A stretch of DNA of 64,000 bases from Sediminibacterium sp. FEMGT703S (lineage in GTDB: Bacteria > Bacteroidota > Bacteroidia > Chitinophagales > Chitinophagaceae). A model generated the notes under the pieces. It saw only the letters and a program-made list of their open reading frames with translations, had not been told where the DNA came from and ran no database searches. The stretch spans positions 1 through 64,000 of the forward strand of contig PGCO01000006.1 in the NCBI GenBank assembly GCA_002786355.1, read 5' to 3'. Positions 53,838 through 62,254 of the stretch are shown here, piece after piece. Made by a program: the position numbers and the translations under genes. Each line of letters starts with the position of its first letter. Position 1 is the stretch's first letter.

Positions 53838-56231
53838 CTATTTCAATTTCCACTCTAGTGGAATATTCAAGCGGAGGGTAAAATTGCGGCCCATATTAAA
53901 TACACCTGAACGTCTGGTTACTAAATTATCTGCTGTGTACTTTAATCTGCTCAAATGATTTTGATAGGCAACATCGGTAATATTATTCGCAGCTAAATTA
54001 ATAGTGGCAAATGTTCTTCCCTTGCTTTGGATATCTGCACCAATTCCAAAATTGAGTAAAGAGAACCCTTGTGTTGCTGTTTCAGTATTATAAGTAGTGA
54101 ATACCCTGTTTTGTGTAAACATATTATCCAACTCTAGCTTCACATAAAAATTCCTAAATGCTCCATTAGCCGCTTTTGCAAAATCTCCTCTTAATTCGGT
54201 AGTCCATCTAGCAGGTGGTATAAATGGTAAGCGATTGTTTCCTTCGTAAGGAGTATTAAATTTTCCTGCAACATAAGAGAAAGTGCTAGCCAAGTGTAAC
54301 CAGTCTAATGGATGTGGATGTATATCTATCTTGGTTTCAAAGCCATACAGTCTTGCATTATTTTGTCTAAACTGAAATGCCATCATATCTTCTCCATCCA
54401 CATTTACTAATGAATCTCCACCGAAAACACTATTCAACTTAGAATAGAATATATAATTGCTGATGCTATTGTAAAAAGCGGTTACTTGAAAACTAAAATG
54501 TTGCGTATTTACTTCTATTCCTGCATCGGCTTGTATTGATGTTTCATTCTTCAAGTTTTGATCGCCATGCTCATATCGATTGGTTCCTTCATGGGTTCCA
54601 TTACTCGCCAACTCAGATACAGAAGGCGCTCTATAGCCTCTAGATAAATTGGCTTTCAATGTCACTGCTTCTGATGCGTTGTAACTCAACCCAACTGATC
54701 CACTGATATTGCTAAAGGTTTTACTGAAAGTATTGAATTTCACTTCGGTTCCTTCTGTAAATCCTTCGCTGTTTAATTTTCTATAATCGCTTCTAAGTCC
54801 TCCACTCAATGTCAATTTATCATTGAATGTTTTTCGAGTGTAAACAAATAAACCCGCATCAAATAATTTATATTCTGGAATCAATACTTCATCTGCTTTA
54901 TTTTGATTTTGTTGCTGCATTCCATTCACACCAATACTGGTCTTCCATCCGTTCATATCGGCAAAATGGTATTGGAGATTATAGTTGACAGTACGCAAAT
55001 CAAAATACAATTCAGGACTAGTGGGCGCTTCTGGGTCTCCAAATTCTTTTCGCTGGTTTCGCTGATAGCCAATATTAAATTGAAGTCTTCCTGTTCCCAA
55101 TGCAATATTATTGTCTAAAGCAATTTTGAAATGATTGATTCCTTGTGATGGGGTTTGCAATTGGCGTGAATTCAAATCTGCATCAGAAGCGATTCTTTCT
55201 AGTGGAGAACCTGCAAACAAAATAAATTTCCCTGTTGCATCATCCCTGTCTCCTTCTACTAATCCTAAGTTTTGATTAAAATTACTTACCATCAAATGAC
55301 TGTAACCCCATCTTTTATTGATGCCAATATATCCACCAAAATTTCGTTCATTAAATCTGCTTCCTAATACCCTTCCATCGTATTTATTTTGATAGTCTTT
55401 TGCACTTTTAAATGAACCAAACATATTGTAATTGAATCCATTTTTAAAATGTCCTGCAGTATTAAAATTATTGCTGATCAATCCATTGTTGCTATTGGTA
55501 GATACATTGTAATTGGCTCTAATACGGCCCTGTTCTACAGGTACATTCGTAATAATATTCACAACCCCTCCCATTCCATCTGATCCATATAATAATGAAG
55601 CGGGTCCTTTTAATACTTCTACTCTTTGCACACTGGCTTCATCTATTTCAATACCATGTTCGTCTCCCCACTGTTGTCCTTCCTGTCTTACACCATCATT
55701 AATAGTGATGACTCTATTGTATCCTAAACCTCTAATGATTGGTTTGCTAATTGCAGGACCTGTGCTTAATGCGCCAACACCAGGCACTAATTTGCTCAAC
55801 GCATCAATAATATTCGTTGAACTTCCTCGCATTAAATCTGTTTTTCTTACTACTGAAATGGCTTGTGGATTTTGCGAGATTTTCACAGCAGACGCAACCC
55901 CTGTTACGGTTACTGCTTCGTGCTCTACTACTGATTGCTTTAATGCAATGTCTAAAACCTGTTCTTGACTAACGGCAACAGTTTTCAGGAATGCAGCATA
56001 GCCCATAAAACTTACTTCAACCAAATATTTTCCTGAAGGAATTTTGGCTGTTTCATAGCTTCCATCGGCTCCTGTTATTGTTCCTGTTTTTAATTCATGT
56101 AAATAAATAGATGCCCCCACTAATGGCTTACCCGTTTGCGCGTCGGTCACTTTACCTTTTAATGAACCATTGGCTAATGCGGTGGCTGTAATCCAACCTA
56201 AACAAAACATTGTCAAAACAACTGATTTCAT
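53838..56231 (-). CDS. TonB-dependent receptor, possibly zinc-related
   Basis: 797 aa. Signal peptide (to ALANG), CarboxypepD_reg domain (LKGKVTDAQTGKPLVGASIY, ~24-105), plug (NPQAISVVRKTDLM, LKGPASLLYGSDGMGGVVN), 22-strand barrel with HPHPLDWLHLASTFSY near the end. The latter resembles ZnuD-type receptors. With two Zur-like boxes upstream, zinc or chelate uptake is a reasonable inference. Ligand not proven. Confidence 0.88.
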   Translation of the reverse strand: MKSVVLTMFCLGWITATALANGSLKGKVTDAQTGKPLVGASIYLHELKTGTITGADGSYETAKIPSGKYLVEVSFMGYAAFLKTVAVSQEQVLDIALKQSVVEHEAVTVTGVASAVKISQNPQAISVVRKTDLMRGSSTNIIDALSKLVPGVGALSTGPAISKPIIRGLGYNRVITINDGVRQEGQQWGDEHGIEIDEASVQRVEVLKGPASLLYGSDGMGGVVNIITNVPVEQGRIRANYNVSTNSNNGLISNNFNTAGHFKNGFNYNMFGSFKSAKDYQNKYDGRVLGSRFNERNFGGYIGINKRWGYSHLMVSNFNQNLGLVEGDRDDATGKFILFAGSPLERIASDADLNSRQLQTPSQGINHFKIALDNNIALGTGRLQFNIGYQRNQRKEFGDPEAPTSPELYFDLRTVNYNLQYHFADMNGWKTSIGVNGMQQQNQNKADEVLIPEYKLFDAGLFVYTRKTFNDKLTLSGGLRSDYRKLNSEGFTEGTEVKFNTFSKTFSNISGSVGLSYNASEAVTLKANLSRGYRAPSVSELASNGTHEGTNRYEHGDQNLKNETSIQADAGIEVNTQHFSFQVTAFYNSISNYIFYSKLNSVFGGDSLVNVDGEDMMAFQFRQNNARLYGFETKIDIHPHPLDWLHLASTFSYVAGKFNTPYEGNNRLPFIPPARWTTELRGDFAKAANGAFRNFYVKLELDNMFTQNRVFTTYNTETATQGFSLLNFGIGADIQSKGRTFATINLAANNITDVAYQNHLSRLKYTADNLVTRRSGVFNMGRNFTLRLNIPLEWKLK

Positions 56232-56244
56232 ATCCTTCTATTTT

Positions 56245-56300
56245 TTGCTACTATGTTGCAAATATAAGAAGGCATTTGAATTTTTACATCAATGTTGCAA
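56245..56300. promoter_or_regulatory. Two Zur/Fur-like 17-bp boxes upstream of the TonB receptor
   Basis: TTGCTACTATGTTGCAA (56245-56261) and TTACATCAATGTTGCAA (56284-56300), both with the half-site ATGTTGCAA followed by ATAT, 39 bp apart. Near-palindromic around TTGC/GCAA. Position (14 bp upstream of the start) fits repression. The metal is inferred, not shown. Confidence 0.55.
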
Positions 56301-56320
56301 ATATTTACGAAACGCACTAT

Positions 56321-57895
56321 TTACCGCACTTTCAGCATCGGTCTAACCTGTTGTACCGCCATGTTTTGAAAGCGTGCATAATAAACACCTGTTGGTAAGA
56401 ACCCACTGTTGAAAGTAACGGTATAAGTTCCAGCTGGATATTCCTTATCGGTTAATACTGCTAATACCCTACCTGATGTATCCAGAATTTGAACCAAAGT
56501 ATGGCCTCCACCAGTCTTGAAGGTAATAACGGTACTCGACGTAAATGGATTGGGGTAATTGCTCACCAATTGTTCGGTAGCCAATGGCTGTGGTTTTTTA
56601 CAAGCTGCTCCACTTACCAATGGTAGGTTCTGGTAATTCTTGAGCATGATTTGTTGTAAATCTTTATCGTCTACACATAACCAATTGCTTAACAAAGTAG
56701 AATAGACCGATCTAAAATCGTATTGAAAAGGAATATTATCACCCACTCCAACACTGGCACCAAAATTCGGTGTGTTACCTGTTATACCGCCAATCACCTG
56801 TTTGCCAAAAATAAATACGGGGGCGGCTGCGCCGTGATCGGTGCCACTACTAGCATTGCTTTTTACGCGTCTTCCAAACTCGGAAAATGTCATTCCCACT
56901 ACTTTATCTTCTACTCCTAAAAATGCTAAATCATTTTGAAATGCTTTGATTGCATCGCTTACTCTTCCTAATAAAGTTGCGTGCGTTCCTGTTGTAGTAT
57001 CGCTTGCATTCACTTGTGTTGCATGTGTATCAAAGCCTCCAATGCTAACCATATACACTCTGGTTTTCAACCCCCCTTTAATTAATCTGGAAACAATTTT
57101 TAATTGATCAGCTAAGGAATTATTGCTTGGATAAGTAACCTGTGTGGGCACTTTAGCAGCAGCGTCTTTTATTACTGATGCATATTGTTGTGTTTGTTGA
57201 GTAACCTGCCGAATATAAGTAAGTTCTTTTCCTGCAGGGGTTGCTGGTGCAGGATCTTGTACCCCATTAATCAAATTATAAAAGTTATTTGTATTACTGA
57301 TACTCATGGCCATATTTACTGCAGGCCCTTGCATAGTAAGTGATGTAGCTGATCCTATTTGAATAGCTAATGGATCTTTCATGCTTGCATTGGGATAACC
57401 AGTTGGGAAATTTGGATATTGGTAATCTAAATACCTTCCAGCCCATCCACTGTTCACAACATTATTACTATCGCTTGCACTCATCCAAATATCAGTAGCC
57501 CTAAAATGTGAGAAGCTGGGTTGTGGATAGCCTACCGATTGTATGATATTGAGTTTTCCATCGTTGTATAAACTTTGCAAACCGGTCATGGCTGGATGCA
57601 GCCCAGCTTTATCTACTCCTGTTAATTTTAATACTTTATTTTCTGGTATAAATATGTTTGAACGTGCATTGGCGTAATTGGCAAAGTTCTCAATAGGCAC
57701 TACCATATTTAATCCGTCGTTGCCGCCATTCAATTGTATAATCACTAAAATATGATCATTCTGTTCAGCTTGCATTTGAAGGGCTGCAGCAAATATGGAA
57801 GATGCACCAAATACTTTAAATGAAAAACCGCTTACTAAAGAGGGTAGCAGAATACCAGCTGGCACAGTGTTTTTTAAAAAGTCTCTCCTTTTCAT
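56321..57895 (-). CDS. DUF1501 family protein with type IX secretion sorting domain
   Basis: 524 aa. N-terminal Tat/Sec-like leader (KRRDFLKNTVPAGILLPSLVSG), DUF1501 sulfatase-like core (NGGNDGLNMVVP, SFSHFRATDIWMS, GFDTHATQ, EFGRRVKSNASSGTDHGAA), and from ~445 a type A T9SS tail (SNYPNPFTSSTVITF, then GRVLAVLTDKEYPAGTYTV). Secreted through T9SS to the surface. Partner gene DUF1800 is 10 bases upstream, so they form an operon. Confidence 0.92.
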   Translation of the reverse strand: MKRRDFLKNTVPAGILLPSLVSGFSFKVFGASSIFAAALQMQAEQNDHILVIIQLNGGNDGLNMVVPIENFANYANARSNIFIPENKVLKLTGVDKAGLHPAMTGLQSLYNDGKLNIIQSVGYPQPSFSHFRATDIWMSASDSNNVVNSGWAGRYLDYQYPNFPTGYPNASMKDPLAIQIGSATSLTMQGPAVNMAMSISNTNNFYNLINGVQDPAPATPAGKELTYIRQVTQQTQQYASVIKDAAAKVPTQVTYPSNNSLADQLKIVSRLIKGGLKTRVYMVSIGGFDTHATQVNASDTTTGTHATLLGRVSDAIKAFQNDLAFLGVEDKVVGMTFSEFGRRVKSNASSGTDHGAAAPVFIFGKQVIGGITGNTPNFGASVGVGDNIPFQYDFRSVYSTLLSNWLCVDDKDLQQIMLKNYQNLPLVSGAACKKPQPLATEQLVSNYPNPFTSSTVITFKTGGGHTLVQILDTSGRVLAVLTDKEYPAGTYTVTFNSGFLPTGVYYARFQNMAVQQVRPMLKVR

Positions 57896-57905
57896 AAAAT
57901 TGTTT

Positions 57906-59525
57906 TTAGGCGAGTTGGTATTCGGCCAGATTCATTAAATATTTAATAAGGTCTCTAACTTTATTTCGAACGGTAGTAGTATTGGCTGAATTGCTAGGAT
58001 TACTAATCATCAAATTCCATGCATCAGTCCAATAATGATCGCTGGTTTGTCCGCTTAATAAAATATCTCTTTTTAATTGCGCTTTAGAAGTGGTTGATAA
58101 ATCAATTCTAAAGAGATGGGCAATTAATTCATTAATCAATACATTAGGATCTGCAGGGTTACTTACGGTTCTTGCAAAAGCAATACCGTCTATTTGAGTT
58201 CGCCTTCCATTAAAACTATAGCCACTTACAATCATGGTATCGGTAAATTGATTCCGCTTAGGCAGGGTATCGCTATTGATCCATATTTGATAAAACTGTG
58301 GTTCCTGGTAATAAGCTTTCCATCCACTTACATCAGGTGGATCACCTATATTTTGTTGCATATTGCTCACCATCGATACCATATAATTCCAGTGCCCATA
58401 ATTAGATACGTAATCGGTGCTTACCGGAAATTGAATATTGAATTCTCTGCACATGCCCACCACTAAATCTACTGGGCTTTTTATTTGACAACCTCTAGAA
58501 AGTGTATCAAAAAAATGTTCACTTTGCAAAAGTGCTTTTAATACTGGTTTTACTTCATAATTACTAGCTCGAAAAATATTTGCTAATGGGGTGATAATAT
58601 TAGTTTCCACCGATGCATCAATATCGTAATACACAAACCAGCGATACAGTCTTCTACAAATATATTTAGCGACTTCTTGCACATTAAAAATCATATTAAT
58701 CAACTCATCCAATTCAATGTCTCCTGCTGTAGAACCAGTTCTTCCAGCAATTACTGTATTGTTATAAAATGAAGAAAACACTTTTGGATTCGTATCATGC
58801 CTATTGGGATCAAAGAATGAACTGTAAGTAGTAGCATTATTTCTCCAACCCGTTAATACTCTTGCAGCTGCTTTTACATCTGCTTCAGTAAACAATGAAT
58901 CAGGGCCTTTTCCACAACAGAATAATTCTTGTATTTCTCTTGCATAGTTTTCATCTGGTGCGGTTCTTGTATTGAGTTGTCCATTTAAATAGACAAGCAT
59001 AGCTGGATCTACCGTAACTGCTCGGGTAAGCACTTTAAAATTACCCAATGCATGCGTTCTCAATAATTGATGATGCCTATAAACATATTGTGCGTTACTG
59101 ATATCATTCGATTCTGTAGCAAAATGATTGTGCCAGAATAGGGTCATTTTTTCTAAGATGGAACGATCCTGGTGAATCATTCTTCCCATCCACCATTTTT
59201 TAAAGGAAGACCGTCTTTGACTATTTACGGTTCCGTCGTTATTTAAATCGCCTACCCAAGTACTTCCCAATGCAATAGCAGTATCTGGCGCACTGGCGGT
59301 AGTAGACGTAGTGTACTCTTTAACAGGGGGTGGTGGAGTAGTCGTTAATGGGTTCAATAATTCCGTTAATACAGCAGACAAGGTTTTGCCGCCAAAATAA
59401 CTTAGGTCGTCTTTACTGGCTCCAAACAGTGTTCGCTTTAATAAGTGCTGTAGTTCTACTTGGGTAAAACTTCCTGTGTAAGGGGATAATCCTGAAAGTG
59501 GGGGCGGGATAAATGGACTTTCCAT
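57906..59525 (-). CDS. DUF1800 family protein
   Basis: 539 aa from ATG 59525 (MESPFIPPPLSGLSP). Longer frames run to 59672, across the divergent sigma gene start, so are unlikely. LQHLLKRTLFGASKDDL opening, KMTLFWHNHFATESND, NYAREIQELFCCGKGP and VSGWKAYYQEPQF are typical. It is nearly always paired with DUF1501. Function unknown. No clear signal peptide at this start. Likely translated with the T9SS protein. Confidence 0.85.
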   Translation of the reverse strand: MESPFIPPPLSGLSPYTGSFTQVELQHLLKRTLFGASKDDLSYFGGKTLSAVLTELLNPLTTTPPPPVKEYTTSTTASAPDTAIALGSTWVGDLNNDGTVNSQRRSSFKKWWMGRMIHQDRSILEKMTLFWHNHFATESNDISNAQYVYRHHQLLRTHALGNFKVLTRAVTVDPAMLVYLNGQLNTRTAPDENYAREIQELFCCGKGPDSLFTEADVKAAARVLTGWRNNATTYSSFFDPNRHDTNPKVFSSFYNNTVIAGRTGSTAGDIELDELINMIFNVQEVAKYICRRLYRWFVYYDIDASVETNIITPLANIFRASNYEVKPVLKALLQSEHFFDTLSRGCQIKSPVDLVVGMCREFNIQFPVSTDYVSNYGHWNYMVSMVSNMQQNIGDPPDVSGWKAYYQEPQFYQIWINSDTLPKRNQFTDTMIVSGYSFNGRRTQIDGIAFARTVSNPADPNVLINELIAHLFRIDLSTTSKAQLKRDILLSGQTSDHYWTDAWNLMISNPSNSANTTTVRNKVRDLIKYLMNLAEYQLA

Positions 59526-59596
59526 ATGCAGATTTAGTAGCGTTATGACACTAAGTAACGAATTTATGCAGCTTTTTAACATTAAAATTGTCTTAT

Positions 59597-59622
59597 ATTT
59601 AGGGTAATAAAATTCCCTAAAT
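59597..59622. promoter_or_regulatory. Inverted repeat overlapping the sigma factor start codon
   Basis: ATTTAGGG, ten-base spacer, CCCTAAAT: perfect 8-bp arms, the right one covering AT of the ATG at 59621. It could serve as an operator or occlude translation of the sigma factor. Confidence 0.5.
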
Positions 59623-60199
59623 GACCGAGCAAACCATTCTGGTAGGCTGTTTAAATAATGACCCCTCTGCACAAAGAGAGTTGTACAATCGGTACAGCCC
59701 TAAAATGCTGAGTGTATGTTATAGATTCAGCAATAGCAGAGAAGATGCAGAGGACATGTTGCAAGAAGGCTTTATAAAAATCTTTACGCAAATTCATACA
59801 TTTCAGAATAAAGGGGCTTTTGAAGGTTGGATTAGAAGAATCATTGTTCATACTTGTATTAATTTCTTAAAGAAGAATAAAAAATTCAGCAACAGCATCG
59901 ATTTAGATCAGGCTGATTATTTAGAAGTTAAAGAAGAAACTGTACCCTCGGTAATGCAAGCCAGACAAATCATTGAGTGCATCAGGCTTTTACCAATTGG
60001 TTACAGAACTGTTTTGAACTTGTACGCACTGGAAGGTTATAGTCATAAAGAGATTGGTGATATGATAGATATAGAGGAAAGTACTAGTAGAAGTCAATAC
60101 ACCAGAGCAAAAGCAATGTTAGAAACTATATTAATTAAGAAACGAATTATAGAGCAACCAAGAGAGCGATTTTCTTGGGCGGCTGCTTTTAAGAAGTAG
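59621..60199 (+). CDS. ECF-type RNA polymerase sigma factor
   Basis: 192 aa. Region 2 (YNRYSPKMLSVCYRFSNSREDAEDMLQEGFIKIF, ~22-55) and region 4 (LPIGYRTVLNLYALEGYSHKEIGDMIDIEESTSRSQYTRAK, ~115-165) are intact. Probably acts with the membrane protein encoded 10 bases downstream. Divergent from the DUF1800 gene with a ~95-base gap holding a palindrome. Confidence 0.92.
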   Translation: MTEQTILVGCLNNDPSAQRELYNRYSPKMLSVCYRFSNSREDAEDMLQEGFIKIFTQIHTFQNKGAFEGWIRRIIVHTCINFLKKNKKFSNSIDLDQADYLEVKEETVPSVMQARQIIECIRLLPIGYRTVLNLYALEGYSHKEIGDMIDIEESTSRSQYTRAKAMLETILIKKRIIEQPRERFSWAAAFKK

Positions 60200-60209
60200 C
60201 ATTTAGAAT

Positions 60210-61640
60210 ATGGATCGGAAGTACAACCAAGACAACGAGTTTGAGCAATTCTTACAAGAAGAGCTACAGGATCATCGAATGTATCCTGCAGACGGTGTAT
60301 GGAAAAACATTCGCAACGACTTGCATGGTTATCCCGCTTGGCCAGCCCTTACTGTTATTTCTTTATTAGTAATTGTTAGCTTAACAGTTTCTACTTTACT
60401 TATTGCGCCTTCTGCAGACAGATTTCGTTTTGTTAGCAATAAGACTGTAAACCAAATAAACACTAGTTCTGTTGAAACAAGAATGCATGCCCCAGCTCCT
60501 AAAGAAGCCTATTACCAAGCTATTGAGCCAAATCATATTACAGAACAAACCATTACCCAGCTAAGAGTTCCTATTGCCACAATTCCTATTGCAGATACTG
60601 CACCATGGCAAATGAACAATAACTTAATGGTTAAAAACTCCACTCCGGCTGCTACTATTTTACCAACTCCAGTACTTAATACATTTGTAGCTAGTAACGA
60701 ACAAGAAAAGAAAGATCTTGCACTTTCACTGTTACTTAAACAAGCAAGTCCTGAAACTATAGCAAGCAAAAGTGACGATGTAATGAACAAGCAATGGTTA
60801 CTTGCAAAATCTCCGGAAGAAACTGCTTTAAACATTAATTTAAAAGACGAAAGAAACAATCTACCTATTCAGCATAAAATCAACTTACCAATCCCGTCTA
60901 AAAGGATCGGTATACAATTTTACATAACACCTTCTACAAGTTATCGTAGCTTATCTGACGATCAAATAAAAGAAATTATTCAGCCTAATAATACTGCCGC
61001 TTCACAAAATATACCATTGGCTTTAAGTTATACTGCAGGTGTAAATGATGTGGTTCGTCATCGTCCAGCCATGGGCTTAGAAGTTGGATTGGCAGCTTTA
61101 TATAATATCAATAGTCGTTTAAAATTTAAAACTGGGGTACAAGTAAATATCCGCCAATACCATATTGAAACTTTTAGAACCAATATTGGTGTTGCAACTG
61201 TCTCCTTGTTAAATAATGGAAGTATTGAGAATTTCAATATGGTTACCAACTTCAATAATTCGGGTGGGTATAAGCAAGAGCAGTTGAATAACAAAAGTTA
61301 TCAAATAGCCATCCCATTAGGAATTCAATGGGATATTATTAAGGGTAATCAGTTTGGAATTAGCGCAGAAGCGAGCGTGCAACCTACTTATTCATTCAAC
61401 TCGAATGTATTCTTGCTGTCTACTGATTTTAAAAACTATGCTGATGGTAACGGATTTGTTCGTAGATGGAATGTGAATACAAGTGCAGGCGTTCATATCA
61501 ACTTTAAATCAGGCTCTAATCTTTGGCAGTTGGGTCCTCAAATCAGGTACCAGCATTTACCTACTTATACTAATCGCTACCCAATCAAAGAATACCTCAT
61601 GGATTACGGCGTGCGTTTAGCATTTACAAGACAGCGCTAA
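60210..61640 (+). CDS. Membrane protein with anti-sigma-like N-terminus and beta-barrel-like C-terminus
   Basis: 476 aa. Residues ~8-30 (NEFEQFLQEELQDHRMYPADGVW) form the short motif typical of Bacteroidota anti-sigma partners of ECF factors. A transmembrane helix (~47-70) and a long Thr/Pro/Ala-rich linker follow, then a C-terminal ~200-residue domain with alternating beta strands ending YGVRLAFTRQR. Likely regulates the sigma factor upstream. Function not proven. Confidence 0.8.
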   Translation: MDRKYNQDNEFEQFLQEELQDHRMYPADGVWKNIRNDLHGYPAWPALTVISLLVIVSLTVSTLLIAPSADRFRFVSNKTVNQINTSSVETRMHAPAPKEAYYQAIEPNHITEQTITQLRVPIATIPIADTAPWQMNNNLMVKNSTPAATILPTPVLNTFVASNEQEKKDLALSLLLKQASPETIASKSDDVMNKQWLLAKSPEETALNINLKDERNNLPIQHKINLPIPSKRIGIQFYITPSTSYRSLSDDQIKEIIQPNNTAASQNIPLALSYTAGVNDVVRHRPAMGLEVGLAALYNINSRLKFKTGVQVNIRQYHIETFRTNIGVATVSLLNNGSIENFNMVTNFNNSGGYKQEQLNNKSYQIAIPLGIQWDIIKGNQFGISAEASVQPTYSFNSNVFLLSTDFKNYADGNGFVRRWNVNTSAGVHINFKSGSNLWQLGPQIRYQHLPTYTNRYPIKEYLMDYGVRLAFTRQR

Positions 61641-61669
61641 TTGCACGGTTTTTTGGATAATTTTGCTAA

Positions 61670-62254
61670 ATGAATAATTCTTTACGCATAAGCTTATTTT
61701 TTGCTTTGGCTGTTATTGCTTGTAATAATCCAAAGCCTTCCAAGAATGATTCAGCAAGTATAACTATAGCAGATACTGCTAAGTTTTACAATATTGCGCG
61801 CTTTATTGAAGATGAAATGAGGTATGTAGATTTACGCAATTTTACCATCATAGAAAAGAAATACAATGGTCTAGATACAGTTAATCGTATTATCAGCAAA
61901 GATGAATTCTTAACTGCTGCTTCAATGATATTAGCACAGGCCAAATGGTTTATGGAGAATAAGGAATTGTTTAATGAAACGGTATTTCAAGATTTAGGAA
62001 CTGAAAGCTTTACCATCAATTATAGCAGCAAAACGGCAGCTATTAAAAGCATTGATTTACTATTAAATCAACAAACCAATTTACCCAAAAGATTGTTTAT
62101 CAGATTGTCTAAACAAGTTGGAGATACTGCTGTAACAGAACAATTTAGTTGGATATCGAACAAACAGTTCATGATTGGTCGTTCGGTTAGAGTAGATGAC
62201 CAATTTAATAAAAATGCTAGCAGTACTATTAGTTGGAAAAACCAAGACCAATAA
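61670..62254 (+). CDS. Predicted lipoprotein, unknown
   Basis: 194 aa. Lipobox LAVIAC-NNPK with Cys18. The mature part has no recognised domain but is mixed alpha/beta. Its stop and the uvrC start share TAATG, so the two are translated together. Possibly a small periplasmic accessory of unknown role. Confidence 0.7.
   Translation: MNNSLRISLFFALAVIACNNPKPSKNDSASITIADTAKFYNIARFIEDEMRYVDLRNFTIIEKKYNGLDTVNRIISKDEFLTAASMILAQAKWFMENKELFNETVFQDLGTESFTINYSSKTAAIKSIDLLLNQQTNLPKRLFIRLSKQVGDTAVTEQFSWISNKQFMIGRSVRVDDQFNKNASSTISWKNQDQ

Noticed and set aside
59526..59672. N-terminal extension of the DUF1800 protein to 59672
   Set aside because: It overlaps the divergent sigma factor start and promoter and has no signal-peptide character matching the family.
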